Positions 34,529 to 43,995 of a stretch of 64,000 bases of DNA are shown in pieces. The DNA lies in the NCBI GenBank assembly GCA_017510405.1, contig JAFWNG010000003.1, positions 1-64,000 on the forward strand, in the 5' to 3' direction. The stretch is from Solobacterium sp. GTDB lineage: Bacteria; Bacillota_I; Bacilli_A; Erysipelotrichales; Erysipelotrichaceae. Position numbers and translations under genes: made by a program. The notes beneath the pieces were generated by a model. That model saw only the letters and a list, made by a program, of their open reading frames with translations. It was not told the DNA's origin and made no database searches. Each line of letters starts with the position of its first letter. The stretch's first letter is position 1.

Positions 34529-35362
34529 ATGGAAAAGTATCACATCGCGGAAAACACGGTACAGGAGACACTGGTCATTCCGCTGTACGGTAGGGCAGTC
34601 TGTTCCAGACACTATCCCGATCTGCTGTACGATCCGAAAGCAGAAGAGATCTGTGAAAAGCTGGATTATGATTTTGCGTCGAAACAGAAGAAGATGGAAT
34701 CGGCGGCGGGACTGTTCGGAGCGATGGAAGCGGCGCAGAGGCATTACGATCTGGCGTGGGAGGTAAAAGACTATCTCTGGAAGTATCCGGAAGCGGCGGT
34801 GATCAATCTCGGCTGCGGTCTGGATACGACATTTGCGGAGTGCGATAACGGGACATGCCGCGGCTATAACTTTGATTTTCCCGATGTGATCAAGATCCGG
34901 GAAGAGCTCCTTCCGGCACAGGAACGGGAAGTCAATATCGGTGCTGATCTCAATGATCACACATGGATGGAACAGGTGGACGGTACAAAAGGGGCGGTCT
35001 TCTTCGCATCCGGTGTGTTCTATTATTTCCGGAGAGAGGACGTCAGAAAGCTTCTGGACGCCATTGCCGAACGTTTCCCGGGTTCTGTCATCGTCTTTGA
35101 TACATGCAACAGCAAAGGCGCGGCGATGATGATGAAAACATGGCTGAAGGAAGCAGGCATTACCGATGCAGCCGTATATTTCTCCCTGGAGGAAGAAGCG
35201 GAACTGAACAGCTTCAGCAGGCATTTTGCGTCAGTGACGTCCCGCAGCTATATGCGCGGCTACCGTGATATCTATCCGAAGATGAATCTGCTGCATAAGC
35301 TTCTGACGCGCATGTGCGACAGTCTTGTAAAAATGAAGATCATAAAGATCACTGCTGTCTGA
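34529..35362 (+). CDS. Class I SAM-dependent methyltransferase, PPM1/LCMT-like
   Basis: 277 residues. Motif I AAVINLGCGLDTTFAEC near 90 and the later VFFASGVFYYFRREDV near 155 match the leucine-carboxyl-methyltransferase-like O-methyltransferases seen with secondary metabolites in bacteria. A GATATA-N6-TATATC dyad (34491-34508) lies upstream within the promoter region. GGGGAGGG precedes the ATG. Substrate unknown. Confidence 0.78.
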   Translation: MEKYHIAENTVQETLVIPLYGRAVCSRHYPDLLYDPKAEEICEKLDYDFASKQKKMESAAGLFGAMEAAQRHYDLAWEVKDYLWKYPEAAVINLGCGLDTTFAECDNGTCRGYNFDFPDVIKIREELLPAQEREVNIGADLNDHTWMEQVDGTKGAVFFASGVFYYFRREDVRKLLDAIAERFPGSVIVFDTCNSKGAAMMMKTWLKEAGITDAAVYFSLEEEAELNSFSRHFASVTSRSYMRGYRDIYPKMNLLHKLLTRMCDSLVKMKIIKITAV

Positions 35363-35365
35363 TCA

Positions 35366-35390
35366 GAAAAAAAGCCGCATCACGCGGCTG
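35366..35390 (-). terminator. Terminator of the rlmA-like gene
   Basis: AGCCGC and GCGGCT arms, followed on the minus strand by seven T. The stem overlaps the last codons of the gene. Confidence 0.8.
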
Positions 35391-36165
35391 CTGTCTCTTT
35401 GCGGTAGATGCGGATGCGGAATTCGGCAGTGACGGACAGTGTCTCGAGGGAATCGAGACGCTTTTTGTTTTCCTGCGGGGTATGCCAGACATACGGGGTC
35501 ATGGTAAACAGGTCGGAAAGAACCGCTTTGTCTGCTGTGAATGCTTCGCGGATCATGCGGTCATCGGTCAGTGTCAGCGCGGTATCGATATCCTTCATCG
35601 GATTGCGGTAGGGGGTATCGTACAGCACGCTCTTGAACTCAAACAGATGATCCGGTCCCGGCGTGACCAGGACGAAAATGCCGCCCGGTTTCAGGATGCG
35701 TTCGATCTCTTCGGACGCGACCGGGGCAAAGCAGGTCAGCACACTGTCGGTGCATGCGTCGGCCAGCGGTACATGGAAGATGGAAGACACGCAGTACTGC
35801 GTATCCGGATCGTTTTTCGCGGCATGCATGAGCGCTTTGCGGGCAAGATCAAACGCTGCCCGGTCGCTCTGCGGCATATACGAGGTGTAATAGCCTTCGC
35901 CGCAGCCGAGATCCACTAACGACGTACTTCCGTGCGCTTCAAAGATACTTCGAAGTTCACTGCGCAGGAACGCGTACGCGCCGGTATTGAGAAAAGCAGT
36001 GCGCGCTTTCACCATGTCCGCGTCATCGCCGTGAACAGTCTTATGGGACAGATACAGATTCAGATAGCCGCTTTTTGCGTAATCATAGGAGTGACCATTG
36101 CTGCAGCGGGCTGCGCGGCCCTCCCGCTTCAGTTCTTCACGGCACACCGGACAGATCAGTTTCAT
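35380..36165 (-). CDS. RlmA-family 23S rRNA (guanine) methyltransferase
   Basis: 261 residues. An N-terminal zinc finger (CPVC ... CSNGH) and KSGYLNLYLSHKTVHGDDAD are hallmarks of RlmA(I)/RlmA(II, TlrB). The SAM site is SLVDLGCGEGYYTSYM near 87. Family members methylate G745 or G748 of 23S rRNA, and TlrB contributes to tylosin resistance. The start at 36165 is set by the zinc finger; the much longer upstream open frame is not coding. It diverges from a TetR gene over a perfect palindrome. Confidence 0.85.
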   Translation of the reverse strand: MKLICPVCREELKREGRAARCSNGHSYDYAKSGYLNLYLSHKTVHGDDADMVKARTAFLNTGAYAFLRSELRSIFEAHGSTSLVDLGCGEGYYTSYMPQSDRAAFDLARKALMHAAKNDPDTQYCVSSIFHVPLADACTDSVLTCFAPVASEEIERILKPGGIFVLVTPGPDHLFEFKSVLYDTPYRNPMKDIDTALTLTDDRMIREAFTADKAVLSDLFTMTPYVWHTPQENKKRLDSLETLSVTAEFRIRIYRKETAAA

Positions 36166-36189
36166 GAAACAAGCATAGCACACATGTAT

Positions 36190-36206
36190 TGACTGACGGT
36201 CAGTCA
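36190..36206. promoter_or_regulatory. TetR-type palindromic operator
   Basis: TGACTGAC-G-GTCAGTCA is a perfect inverted repeat in the gap between the divergent rlmA-like and tetR genes. TGACTGACNGTCAGTCA-like sites are common for TetR/QacR-type repressors. Confidence 0.75.
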
Positions 36207-36234
36207 GGATGTAAGATACAGACATGGAGGACAT

Positions 36235-36801
36235 ATGGCACAGGAAACGAAAGACAGTGAAGAACGCCGCAATGAGTTCGTAGAGGCAGCAGAGAAACTG
36301 TTCCGGGAAAATGGAATCATGGAGACGACGATCAATTCGATCGTAAAGGAGATGAATGTCGCCAAAGGTCTCTTCTACTATTATTTCCGTTCCAAGGACG
36401 ACGTGATCGAGGCAATCAGCGAAAAATACAACGAAGTATTCCGGCAGATGATGGAATACTCCATGGATGCACCGGATTACGCGGACCGTCTGGAACAGTT
36501 TGTGGAAAATACCGTCGGTTCCTACCGGGAACTGATGCAGAAACTTCAGACAGACGGTGATGTGGATCTGACCATTCTGAGCACACGTTCGCTGGAAGAG
36601 GCAAAGTACAGCGTATCCGAGGGACTGCGCAGCATACTGGATGAAGGCGTTTCGATCGGGTGGCTGCAGATGGATCACACACAGTACTATGCGGATCTGC
36701 TGACAGCAGGCATTGAAGAACTGATCCGCAAGAATGAAGCGGATGACGAAGAGATCAAGTTTATTGTATTGGACCTCATTGAGAGGGCAGGAAAGGACTG
36801 A
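36235..36801 (+). CDS. TetR/AcrR-family regulator
   Basis: 188 residues. The helix-turn-helix is clear (TTINSIVKEMNVAKGLFYYY near 34, then FRSKDDVIEA). ATG at 36235 has GGAGG. It lies next to a 17-bp palindrome that it probably binds, controlling itself and perhaps the divergent rRNA methyltransferase. The small coiled-coil gene starts 6 bp after its stop. Confidence 0.87.
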   Translation: MAQETKDSEERRNEFVEAAEKLFRENGIMETTINSIVKEMNVAKGLFYYYFRSKDDVIEAISEKYNEVFRQMMEYSMDAPDYADRLEQFVENTVGSYRELMQKLQTDGDVDLTILSTRSLEEAKYSVSEGLRSILDEGVSIGWLQMDHTQYYADLLTAGIEELIRKNEADDEEIKFIVLDLIERAGKD

Positions 36802-36806
36802 ATCAT

Positions 36807-37112
36807 ATGACAGATGATCTGACAAAACTTTTTACCGATTTCGTGGAACAGGCGGAACGCACTGTAACAGAAGGCAGCAAAAAGATCGCTGACCGGATCG
36901 ATACGGAAAAGCAGAAAGCGGAGATCCGTTCTGAGATCGGACATCTCTCCCGCGACCTCAGCAAGGCATACGAACTGCTGGGCAGGGAATACTACAACAA
37001 AAAAGTAGCCGGTACACCGTTTACGGACGAAGAAGGTCTGCTGGACCGGATCCGCTCCAAAGAGAAGCTCATCGACCTGTACAACGAGAAACTGGACCGG
37101 CTGGAAGCGTAG
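36807..37112 (+). CDS. Small coiled-coil protein, unknown
   Basis: 101 residues, almost entirely charged helix (RIDTEKQKAEIRSEIGHLSR near 30; LLDRIRSKEKLIDLYNEKLD at the end) with a central AYELLGREYYNKKVAG stretch. No membrane segment or metal motif. Co-transcribed with the TetR regulator. Function unknown. Confidence 0.65.
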   Translation: MTDDLTKLFTDFVEQAERTVTEGSKKIADRIDTEKQKAEIRSEIGHLSRDLSKAYELLGREYYNKKVAGTPFTDEEGLLDRIRSKEKLIDLYNEKLDRLEA

Positions 37113-37117
37113 ACCGT

Positions 37118-37315
37118 CTTCCGGTGTTAATGACAGCCTAAGTTGTAGAGACCGAAAACAGGGACTGTTAATTACGCGACAGTTGATGCTAATGTAATGC
37201 ACGTGTACCGGAGCGGTCCGGTATACCCGGCGAAGAAGAGGTTTTTAGGTCATTGTTTTGCCTCTTCTTCCCCAAGAAAAATACCGGAGGGATCACTGAT
37301 CCTTCCGGTTTTTAC
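37118..37315 (+). ncRNA. Candidate structured non-coding RNA
   Basis: Between two genes lie about 180 bases without a reading frame but with nested pairing potential: ACTGT/ACAGT (37164-37183), GTGTACCGGA/TCCGGTATAC around GCGG (37203-37226), and GAAGAAGAGG/CCTCTTCTTC (about 37231-37270), followed by a terminator hairpin. The unpaired segment at 37140-37163 contains GTAGAGACCGAAAACAGGGA. It could be an independent RNA or a 3' UTR of the upstream operon. I cannot assign it to a known family. Confidence 0.45.
37280..37313. terminator. Bidirectional terminator between the RNA candidate and queH
   Basis: ACCGGAGGGATCA and TGATCCTTCCGGT arms with a T-run on the plus strand and, on the minus strand, TATTTTTC after the stem. 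The stem includes the queH stop codon. Confidence 0.75.
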
Positions 37316-37973
37316 GTTCTTCGTATGAATAGATGCAGCCGCAGTAGTCCTGACGGTAGAAGCCGTATTCTTCGGCCAGTTCCTTTGACCGCTCCTGGCC
37401 GCCGCCTTTTTTGAAATCACTGCGGAAATAGCGTACCGACGGAAACAGCTTTGACAGGGAAATGCCGACTTCGTTCATCTTCTGGCTGTCTTTCTGGCGG
37501 GAGATGGACATGACGGTGGTGAAGTAGTCATAGCCGTGCTCCGCGGCATACGCATAGGCTTCTTTCATGCGTACGGCATAGCAGAAGAAACAGCGTCCGA
37601 AGCCTTCCGGATCGTCCTTCATCGGCTCCAGACGCTTCGTATACGCTTCGTTGTCATAGGGAGTCACGATGAGCTTGACGTCCGGTTCAATGGCGTCGAT
37701 ATAGCGGCGCACTTCCCCGAGGCGGCGTTCATATTCCTCTTCCGGCCAGATGTTGGAGTTGTTGTAATAGATCGTGACATCGAAATGCTCGGACAGAAAC
37801 TCGATCGGCCACGATGCGCATACCGCACAGCAGGCATGCACGAGGATGCGCGGCTTCCGGTCTGTGAATTCCTGATGGATCCGCTCCAGTTCTTTCAGCG
37901 ATTCCCGGTAATAGTTGGTCTTCGGCGCCGTTTTCCGGTGACGCAGCACATTGGCGATATCCTGTTTATTCAT
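37293..37973 (-). CDS. queH: QueH epoxyqueuosine reductase
   Basis: 226 residues, DUF208/QueH type. Cysteine motifs [11 protein letters not shown] near 44, [11 protein letters not shown] near 124 and [11 protein letters not shown] near 210 bind the iron-sulfur cluster and second metal. It reduces epoxyqueuosine to queuosine in tRNA, the last step of the pathway. It overlaps the queA 3' end by 8 bp. Its start at 37973 is chosen because the earlier in-frame region is the queA sequence. If queA is truly inactive, QueH would lack substrate. Confidence 0.9.
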   Translation of the reverse strand: MNKQDIANVLRHRKTAPKTNYYRESLKELERIHQEFTDRKPRILVHACCAVCASWPIEFLSEHFDVTIYYNNSNIWPEEEYERRLGEVRRYIDAIEPDVKLIVTPYDNEAYTKRLEPMKDDPEGFGRCFFCYAVRMKEAYAYAAEHGYDYFTTVMSISRQKDSQKMNEVGISLSKLFPSVRYFRSDFKKGGGQERSKELAEEYGFYRQDYCGCIYSYEERKNRKDQ

Positions 37974-39012
37974 TGGTAATGAACATGCAGTCGCCGAAGG
38001 AGAAGAAACGGTACTTCTTCGCGACGGCATCCCGGTAGGCGTCCAGGACCGTGTCATAGCCGGCAAAGGATGTGATCATCATGAGCAGGGTGGACTTCGG
38101 CAGGTGGAAGTTCGTCAGGATGCAGTCGGCGGTATGCCATTCGTATCCCGGATAGATGAACAGCGTCGTTTCCCCCGTGCATGCTTCGAAACGGCCGAAG
38201 CGGTTGTATACCGATTCCAGCGTGCGCACCGAAGTGGTTCCTACGGCGATGATGCGGCGTCCTTCTTATTTCGCAAGATTCAGACGTTCTGCCGTATATT
38301 CATCCATCTCATAGTATTCACTGTGCATGACATGGTCTTTGACGCGGTCGGTATCCATCGGACGGAAGGTCCCGAGACCGACATGCAGGGTTACGTCCAG
38401 TACTTCGACGCCTTTGTCTTTCAGCGCCCGGAAGACGTCATCGGTAAAGTGGAGGCCGGCTGTCGGCGCTGCGGCGGAACCGCGCACTTTTGCGTACACA
38501 GTCTGGTAGCGCTCCGGATCGTCCAGCTTCTCGCGGATATACGGCGGCAGGGGAACGTTGCCGAGTACGTCCAGGATCTCTTCGAAGATCCCGTCATAGA
38601 GCATCTTCATATAGCGCAGGCCTTTGTCGCCGGTACGCACGCATTCCGCTTTCAGCTCGCCGTTATGGAATGAGATGACCGTTCCCGGTTTGATGACCTT
38701 GGCGTTTCCGGCAAGGCATTCCCAAACGTCGTCTTCCATGCGCTTCAGCAGAAGCAGTTCCACATGGGCGCTGGTCACTTCCTTGGTGCCGAAGAGCCGG
38801 GCTGGGATGACGCGTGTGTTATTGCGTACGAGCACGTCGCCCCGGTGCAGATATTCGGTAATATCACTGAAGATGCGGTCTTCCCGCGTCCCGTTGTTTT
38901 TATGCACGACCATCATGCGGCTCGTGCTTCTTTCTGCCAGAGGCGTCTGTGCGATCAGCTCCTGCGGCAGTTCATAATCAAAATCATCGGTTCTGAGATC
39001 GTTGAGGTCCAT
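37966..39012 (-). pseudogene. queA: queA (tRNA preQ1 ribosyltransferase-isomerase) with an in-frame stop
   Basis: Read as one frame the gene has 348 sense or stop codons before its terminator, the usual QueA length. The first 248 residues (38266-39012) are typical: LPQELIAQTPL near 15, RVIPARLFG near 67 and AAAPTAGLHFT near 184. Codon 249 is TAA (38266-38268). The same frame then continues with [18 protein letters not shown] and [17 protein letters not shown], conserved C-terminal QueA motifs. A single nonsense substitution (for example from AAA, GAA or CAA), and not a frameshift, explains it. QueA would convert preQ1-tRNA to epoxyqueuosine-tRNA. Sequencing error or stop read-through are alternatives. 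Confidence 0.85.
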
Positions 39013-39015
39013 AGT

Positions 39016-40179
<1,164 letters not shown>

Positions 40180-40239
40180 TCATAGCAGATTACGCATTGG
40201 AAGAGACAGGAAATCGGGCTGTGTTATAATAAGCAAGGT

Positions 40240-40704
40240 ATGAAATCTCAGACGATCAAAATACGAAATCTTCCGCATGACCCCACACGGGTCACAAAGA
40301 CGGTCAATGTGAAGCCGATCTTCCTGCTGATCTTCGTCTTACTGCTGGGTGTGGCAATGGCAGTGTTCCGTCCCTATCTTCTGGCCGGCGGAATCATTCT
40401 GGCGGGACTCGCGGTGTTTGCCATCGTGGTAATGCCGGACCGCATCCTGTGTCAGTTTACAGACGATTACCTTGTTCTGTACAATACGCGGGAACGGGAT
40501 GAATGCAATATCCTGTACTGGGAGGAGATCGTTTCCTGGCAGTATGAATGGCATCCGTCCGCCGACCTGCTTGTCATACAGATGCTGGACGGATCGACAG
40601 AGACGCAGGAAATGTACTCCAAGCGCAGCATCGCTTCGATGATGCGCCGCTATGTACCGGGAAAAGAAGTGCGCTCCAGCCGCATCAGAAAGGGGAATGC
40701 ATGA
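40240..40704 (+). CDS. Membrane protein with a PH-like cytosolic tail
   Basis: 154 residues. Two adjacent membrane segments (near 26-43 and 48-65) are followed by a strand-rich domain (RILCQFTDDYLVLYN, then ILYWEEIVSWQYEW) resembling bacterial PH-like tails. An extended -10 (TGTTATAAT) ends ten bases before the ATG and no clear ribosome site is present. Translationally coupled to the ArsR gene (ATGA). Function unknown. Confidence 0.65.
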   Translation: MKSQTIKIRNLPHDPTRVTKTVNVKPIFLLIFVLLLGVAMAVFRPYLLAGGIILAGLAVFAIVVMPDRILCQFTDDYLVLYNTRERDECNILYWEEIVSWQYEWHPSADLLVIQMLDGSTETQEMYSKRSIASMMRRYVPGKEVRSSRIRKGNA

Positions 40705-41030
40705 AGATCATGAACGAAGAAGCGGTCGAACGGTGCCGCAGGCATATGGTCAGTGAACAGGAATACGATGACATGAGTCTTATTTTTGACATGTTCTCCG
40801 ACAGTACGCGTCTGAAGATCATGAGCGCGCTGTTCGTCAATGAACTGTGTGTGGGCGATCTCGCGGCACTGCTGGAAATGAGCACGAGTGCGATCAGCCA
40901 CCAGCTGGCTTCGCTGAAGAAGACGAAGCTTGTGCGGACGCGCAAGATCGGCCGCATGGTCTACTATTCCATGGCCGACGACCATATCAAGAATATTTAC
41001 CGAATGGCATATGAGCACATCCATGAATAA
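40701..41030 (+). CDS. ArsR/SmtB-family regulator
   Basis: 109 residues. Winged helix-turn-helix: DMFSDSTRLKIMSALFVNEL near 29, then VGDLAALLEMSTSAISHQLA and the wing RKIGRMVYYSMAD. The region before ELCVGDL contains Cys, but a canonical ELCVCDL metal site is altered to CVGD, so metal sensing is uncertain. GGGGAATG precedes the ATG. It is coupled to both neighbours. Confidence 0.85.
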   Translation: MKIMNEEAVERCRRHMVSEQEYDDMSLIFDMFSDSTRLKIMSALFVNELCVGDLAALLEMSTSAISHQLASLKKTKLVRTRKIGRMVYYSMADDHIKNIYRMAYEHIHE

Positions 41031-41589
41031 CAACAGGGTCACGGCGATCGACTTCGAGACCGCGAACAAGTATCCCGCCAGCGTATGTGCTGTCGGGATC
41101 TCTGTCATGGAAGACGGCGCCGTCGGCGAAGGATATTACACGCTCATCAAAGTGGATCCGTCTCTTGGTCCCTGGAGCCGCTGGAATATTGCCGTACACG
41201 GCATCCTGCCGGAACAGACGGAAAACGCGCCGGAGTTCCGGGATATCTACCGGGATCTGTGCGACCGCCTGGAAAACGGTCTGGTATGCGCGCACAATGC
41301 CCGCTTCGACATGGGCTGTCTCAAAGCCGCCTGTCTGCAGAGCGGCCGCCGCATCCCGTATGTCCGCTGGTTCGATACCGTCGAGCTGTCCCGCAAAGTC
41401 TTCCCGGATCTTTCTCACCACCGCCTCAATGACATGTGTGATCTGCTGTCGATCCCGCTGGATCACCACAATGCCGCAAGTGATGCCGAAGGCTGTATCC
41501 TGATCGTCGCGAACATCATGGAGCTTACCGGCATCTACGATATCGAAGAACTGCTAAGAACGTATAAAGTTCGCATCCATGAACTCTGA
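41023..41589 (+). CDS. DnaQ-like 3'-5' exonuclease
   Basis: 188 residues. DEDDh motifs: AIDFETANKYPASVCAVGI near 8, VCAHNARFDMGCL near 89 and a later HNAASDAEGC near 150. It is a stand-alone epsilon-type exonuclease domain (DNA or RNA proofreading, repair). The ATG at 41023 overlaps the ArsR stop; neither it nor 41011 has a clear ribosome site, suggesting coupling. Confidence 0.82.
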   Translation: MNNNRVTAIDFETANKYPASVCAVGISVMEDGAVGEGYYTLIKVDPSLGPWSRWNIAVHGILPEQTENAPEFRDIYRDLCDRLENGLVCAHNARFDMGCLKAACLQSGRRIPYVRWFDTVELSRKVFPDLSHHRLNDMCDLLSIPLDHHNAASDAEGCILIVANIMELTGIYDIEELLRTYKVRIHEL

Positions 41590-41600
41590 AAGGAATTACT

Positions 41601-42515
41601 ATGATCCGCAATTTTGAAGAGATCCGCTCCCTTGTCCTGTCCCGTGACCGTGTCCGCCGCCTCGGCGTCATCGGTTCCCATGAAACACACGCGCTCGAAG
41701 CCGCTGCCCACGCCATGAAAGACGGCATCGTCATCCCTGTCCTCTACGGAAAGAAAGAAGAAACGATCGAAAAATGGGAAGCGCTCGGCACCGGTCTTCC
41801 GGTACCGGAGATCGTCGACTGCCAGACCGACGAAGAGATCGCCGAGTGCGCGATCCGCGCCGCGCATGACGGCAAGGTCGACTGCCTGCTGAAAGGCAAG
41901 GTATATACACAGGTATTCCTGCGCGCCGTGCTGAACAAAGAGTGGGGACTGCGTACAGGCAGACAGCTTTCCCATGTGCTGCTCATGCAGGTCGGCGCCT
42001 ACCACAAGATGCTGTTTCTGAGCGATGCGGGCATGGTGCCGTATCCCGATCTCAAAACAAAAAAAGACCTGATCCTCAACGCTTCCGATATCTGCCACAA
42101 GCTCGGCTATGAACAGCCGAAAGTGGCAGTGCTTGCCTCGGTGGAGCGCGTCAATCCCAAGATGCCGGAAACGGTCGATGCTCATGCTCTGAAGGAAATG
42201 AACCAGAACGGCGAGATCACCGGCTGTGTTGTCGAAGGTCCTATTTCCTTTGACCTTGCCATCTCCAGCGAAAGCGTACAGATCAAGGAATATGAAAGCC
42301 CGGTCGCCGGCGATGCGGATATTCTGATCGTTCCGGAGATCACCACCGGCAACGTACTGTTTAAAGCGCTGTCCTATTTCTCCGATATGACCATGGGCGG
42401 GATCATTGTCGGCGCCCGTGTTCCGATCTCCATGATCTCCCGTGCCTCCAGCGGAACGGATAAGTATAATTCGATTCTCGTAGCGGCTGCCGTATCGGGA
42501 AATGATACGGAATGA
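41601..42515 (+). CDS. Phosphate acyltransferase (phosphate butyryltransferase-like)
   Basis: 304 residues. Size and motifs (DCLLKGKVYTQVFLRAVLNK near 92; VEGPISFDLAIS near 210; PEITTGNVLFKALSYF near 246; GARVPISMISRASSG near 272) match Ptb/Pta-like enzymes that exchange acyl-CoA and acyl-phosphate. The pattern fits Ptb better than Pta. No butyrate kinase gene is adjacent. It is 12 bp after the exonuclease gene. Confidence 0.82.
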   Translation: MIRNFEEIRSLVLSRDRVRRLGVIGSHETHALEAAAHAMKDGIVIPVLYGKKEETIEKWEALGTGLPVPEIVDCQTDEEIAECAIRAAHDGKVDCLLKGKVYTQVFLRAVLNKEWGLRTGRQLSHVLLMQVGAYHKMLFLSDAGMVPYPDLKTKKDLILNASDICHKLGYEQPKVAVLASVERVNPKMPETVDAHALKEMNQNGEITGCVVEGPISFDLAISSESVQIKEYESPVAGDADILIVPEITTGNVLFKALSYFSDMTMGGIIVGARVPISMISRASSGTDKYNSILVAAAVSGNDTE

Positions 42516-42575
42516 TCCGAAAGAATGTAAAATATCTTACAAAATTGTAACTGTTTTCAATTTCCCTGAAATCGG

Positions 42576-42604
42576 TTTACATTCTTGCGCTCACATACTA
42601 TAAT
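42576..42604 (+). promoter_or_regulatory. Sigma-A promoter
   Basis: TTTACA, 17-bp spacer, TATAAT, ahead of the pyrophosphatase-like gene. Confidence 0.8.
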
Positions 42605-42630
42605 CGTGGTATTGACACAAGGGGTGTACT

Positions 42631-43023
42631 ATGTCGGATTATTCTAACAATGCTTTTTTCTGGCAGAAACTGGATACTCTGTTTCTTTCCAGCGGTGTGA
42701 AAGTCACACGAAAGAAGGGTGATATTCATCCAGTATTTCCGAATCTGATCTATCCGACCGATTACGGTCAGATGAAAGATACGAATGCGTCTTTCGGACA
42801 CGGCGTATCGGTCTACTGCGGATCACAGAACCGCAACCAGATCACCGGACTTGTCGTTGCGGTGGATATCCTGGCAAAGGAACTGGACGTAAAAGTTCTT
42901 GCCGGCTGCAGTGAGGAAGAAGTTGACAATGTTCTGCGTTTCCTGAATCAGACAGATTATCAGAAGACTGTCATGATCCGCCGCGGAAAAGAGATCCCGG
43001 CATGGGGCTATACTGAAAACTGA
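42631..43023 (+). CDS. Inorganic pyrophosphatase-like small protein
   Basis: 130 residues. KKGDIHPVFPNLIYPTDYG near 29 and GVSVYCGS near 62 resemble the start of family I pyrophosphatases (KGS-HPRFPD-IYPLDYG). The acidic DxxxxD metal cluster of active enzymes is not visible: the region after GHG has VSVYCGSQNRNQ in place of a GDGxDxxV-like segment. It may be a non-catalytic relative. It has its own promoter and a terminator, AAGGGGTG precedes the ATG. Confidence 0.55.
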   Translation: MSDYSNNAFFWQKLDTLFLSSGVKVTRKKGDIHPVFPNLIYPTDYGQMKDTNASFGHGVSVYCGSQNRNQITGLVVAVDILAKELDVKVLAGCSEEEVDNVLRFLNQTDYQKTVMIRRGKEIPAWGYTEN

Positions 43024-43033
43024 ATGAACGGAA

Positions 43034-43070
43034 CAGTACCGGTCAGACGACCGGTATTGTTTTTTTTTCG
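43034..43070 (+). terminator. Terminator
   Basis: AGTACCGGTC and GACCGGTATT arms followed by nine or more T. Confidence 0.9.
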
Positions 43071-43111
43071 GCAAATGAAAACACTGCACGGGGATGTGCA
43101 GTGTCATGGGA

Positions 43112-43984
43112 TCATCGGAAGAACGGATCGGGCTGTCCGGAGAAGTTCCAGCGGAAGTCTTCGTCCGTACGTTTTTCCAGCAGTCTTGCGGCAAGTTCGC
43201 AGGCTTCCCCGTAGAGCATCGGGAAGGACTTTGTGCTTGTCTCATCACGGCCGATCATGGCGTATTCCTTGCGGTCCAGATTGAGCGCCGTTGCCTTTTC
43301 CTTGTGGTCCAGGATCATGCCGGAGAAGGAATGCGGGATCTTCACAGCGTTTTCGATCCGGTAGATCAGATCGAATTTGAACGAACTGCCCGGCTTCAGC
43401 ACACGGGTGTAGAACGCGCACTCATACACTGCTCTTTTCAGCCGGGGAAGAGGGATCTCCTGGTGGAAGACTTCCGAAAACATATCGTGATAGAGAACAG
43501 CGAGCTTGAGTCCGGAAAGCTGGTCCGGCTTCATGTAGGAATAGACGTCGTAGGAGCGGATGTCGCGTCCGCGCTGGTGCAGGATCCATACGTCGTATTC
43601 CGCTTCGATCGTGACGTGTGCTTCGCCTTCGTGGATACCGGTCTCGGCATGCGCCTTGCGGGCAAAGGAGAACACGAGGGGATGCACGGTGGAATCCAGC
43701 GCATAGTGGCAGAGATAGCCGTAGAAGTAGCTGCGCAGATCGCTGTCCTCCATGCATCGGCCTTCAAAGAAGCGGATGACATCAAGGACATGTTCATCGT
43801 GCATTTTGTTGCCCCATTTCTTCAGCGTCAGCTTCGGAATGGAGGCGCTGGTAAAGAACAGCATATCCGGTCCCTGGGAACCGAGGTAGTACATCGGGAA
43901 ATTCGTGATCTGGTCGTGGATGTTCTGCGGCAGGGTGCGCAGGACGTCTTTGGCAAATTCCACATGGGTGGTCGCAGCCGGCAT
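43112..43984 (-). CDS. Zinc-dependent phospholipase C-family protein
   Basis: 290 residues. It begins MPAATTHVEFAKDVL, with the early His and later GSQGPDMLFF, a YLCHYALDSTVHPL motif near 98 and conserved His/Glu further on, as in the Zn-dep_PLPC family. There is no signal peptide, so it may be cytosolic. The start is the ATG at 43984 behind AAGGAG. It lies 11 bp after the PLP-protein gene in the same direction. Confidence 0.78.
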   Translation of the reverse strand: MPAATTHVEFAKDVLRTLPQNIHDQITNFPMYYLGSQGPDMLFFTSASIPKLTLKKWGNKMHDEHVLDVIRFFEGRCMEDSDLRSYFYGYLCHYALDSTVHPLVFSFARKAHAETGIHEGEAHVTIEAEYDVWILHQRGRDIRSYDVYSYMKPDQLSGLKLAVLYHDMFSEVFHQEIPLPRLKRAVYECAFYTRVLKPGSSFKFDLIYRIENAVKIPHSFSGMILDHKEKATALNLDRKEYAMIGRDETSTKSFPMLYGEACELAARLLEKRTDEDFRWNFSGQPDPFFR

Positions 43985-43995
43985 AATTAACTCCT

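Noticed and set aside
36166..36825. Long upstream extension of the rlmA-like gene on the minus strand
   Set aside because: It runs through the divergent tetR gene and has no RlmA-like sequence; the zinc finger fixes the start at 36165.
38230..38270. Frameshift in queA
   Set aside because: Both halves are in the same frame (difference divisible by three), and the bases between them encode conserved QueA residues after the TAA, so it is a nonsense codon.
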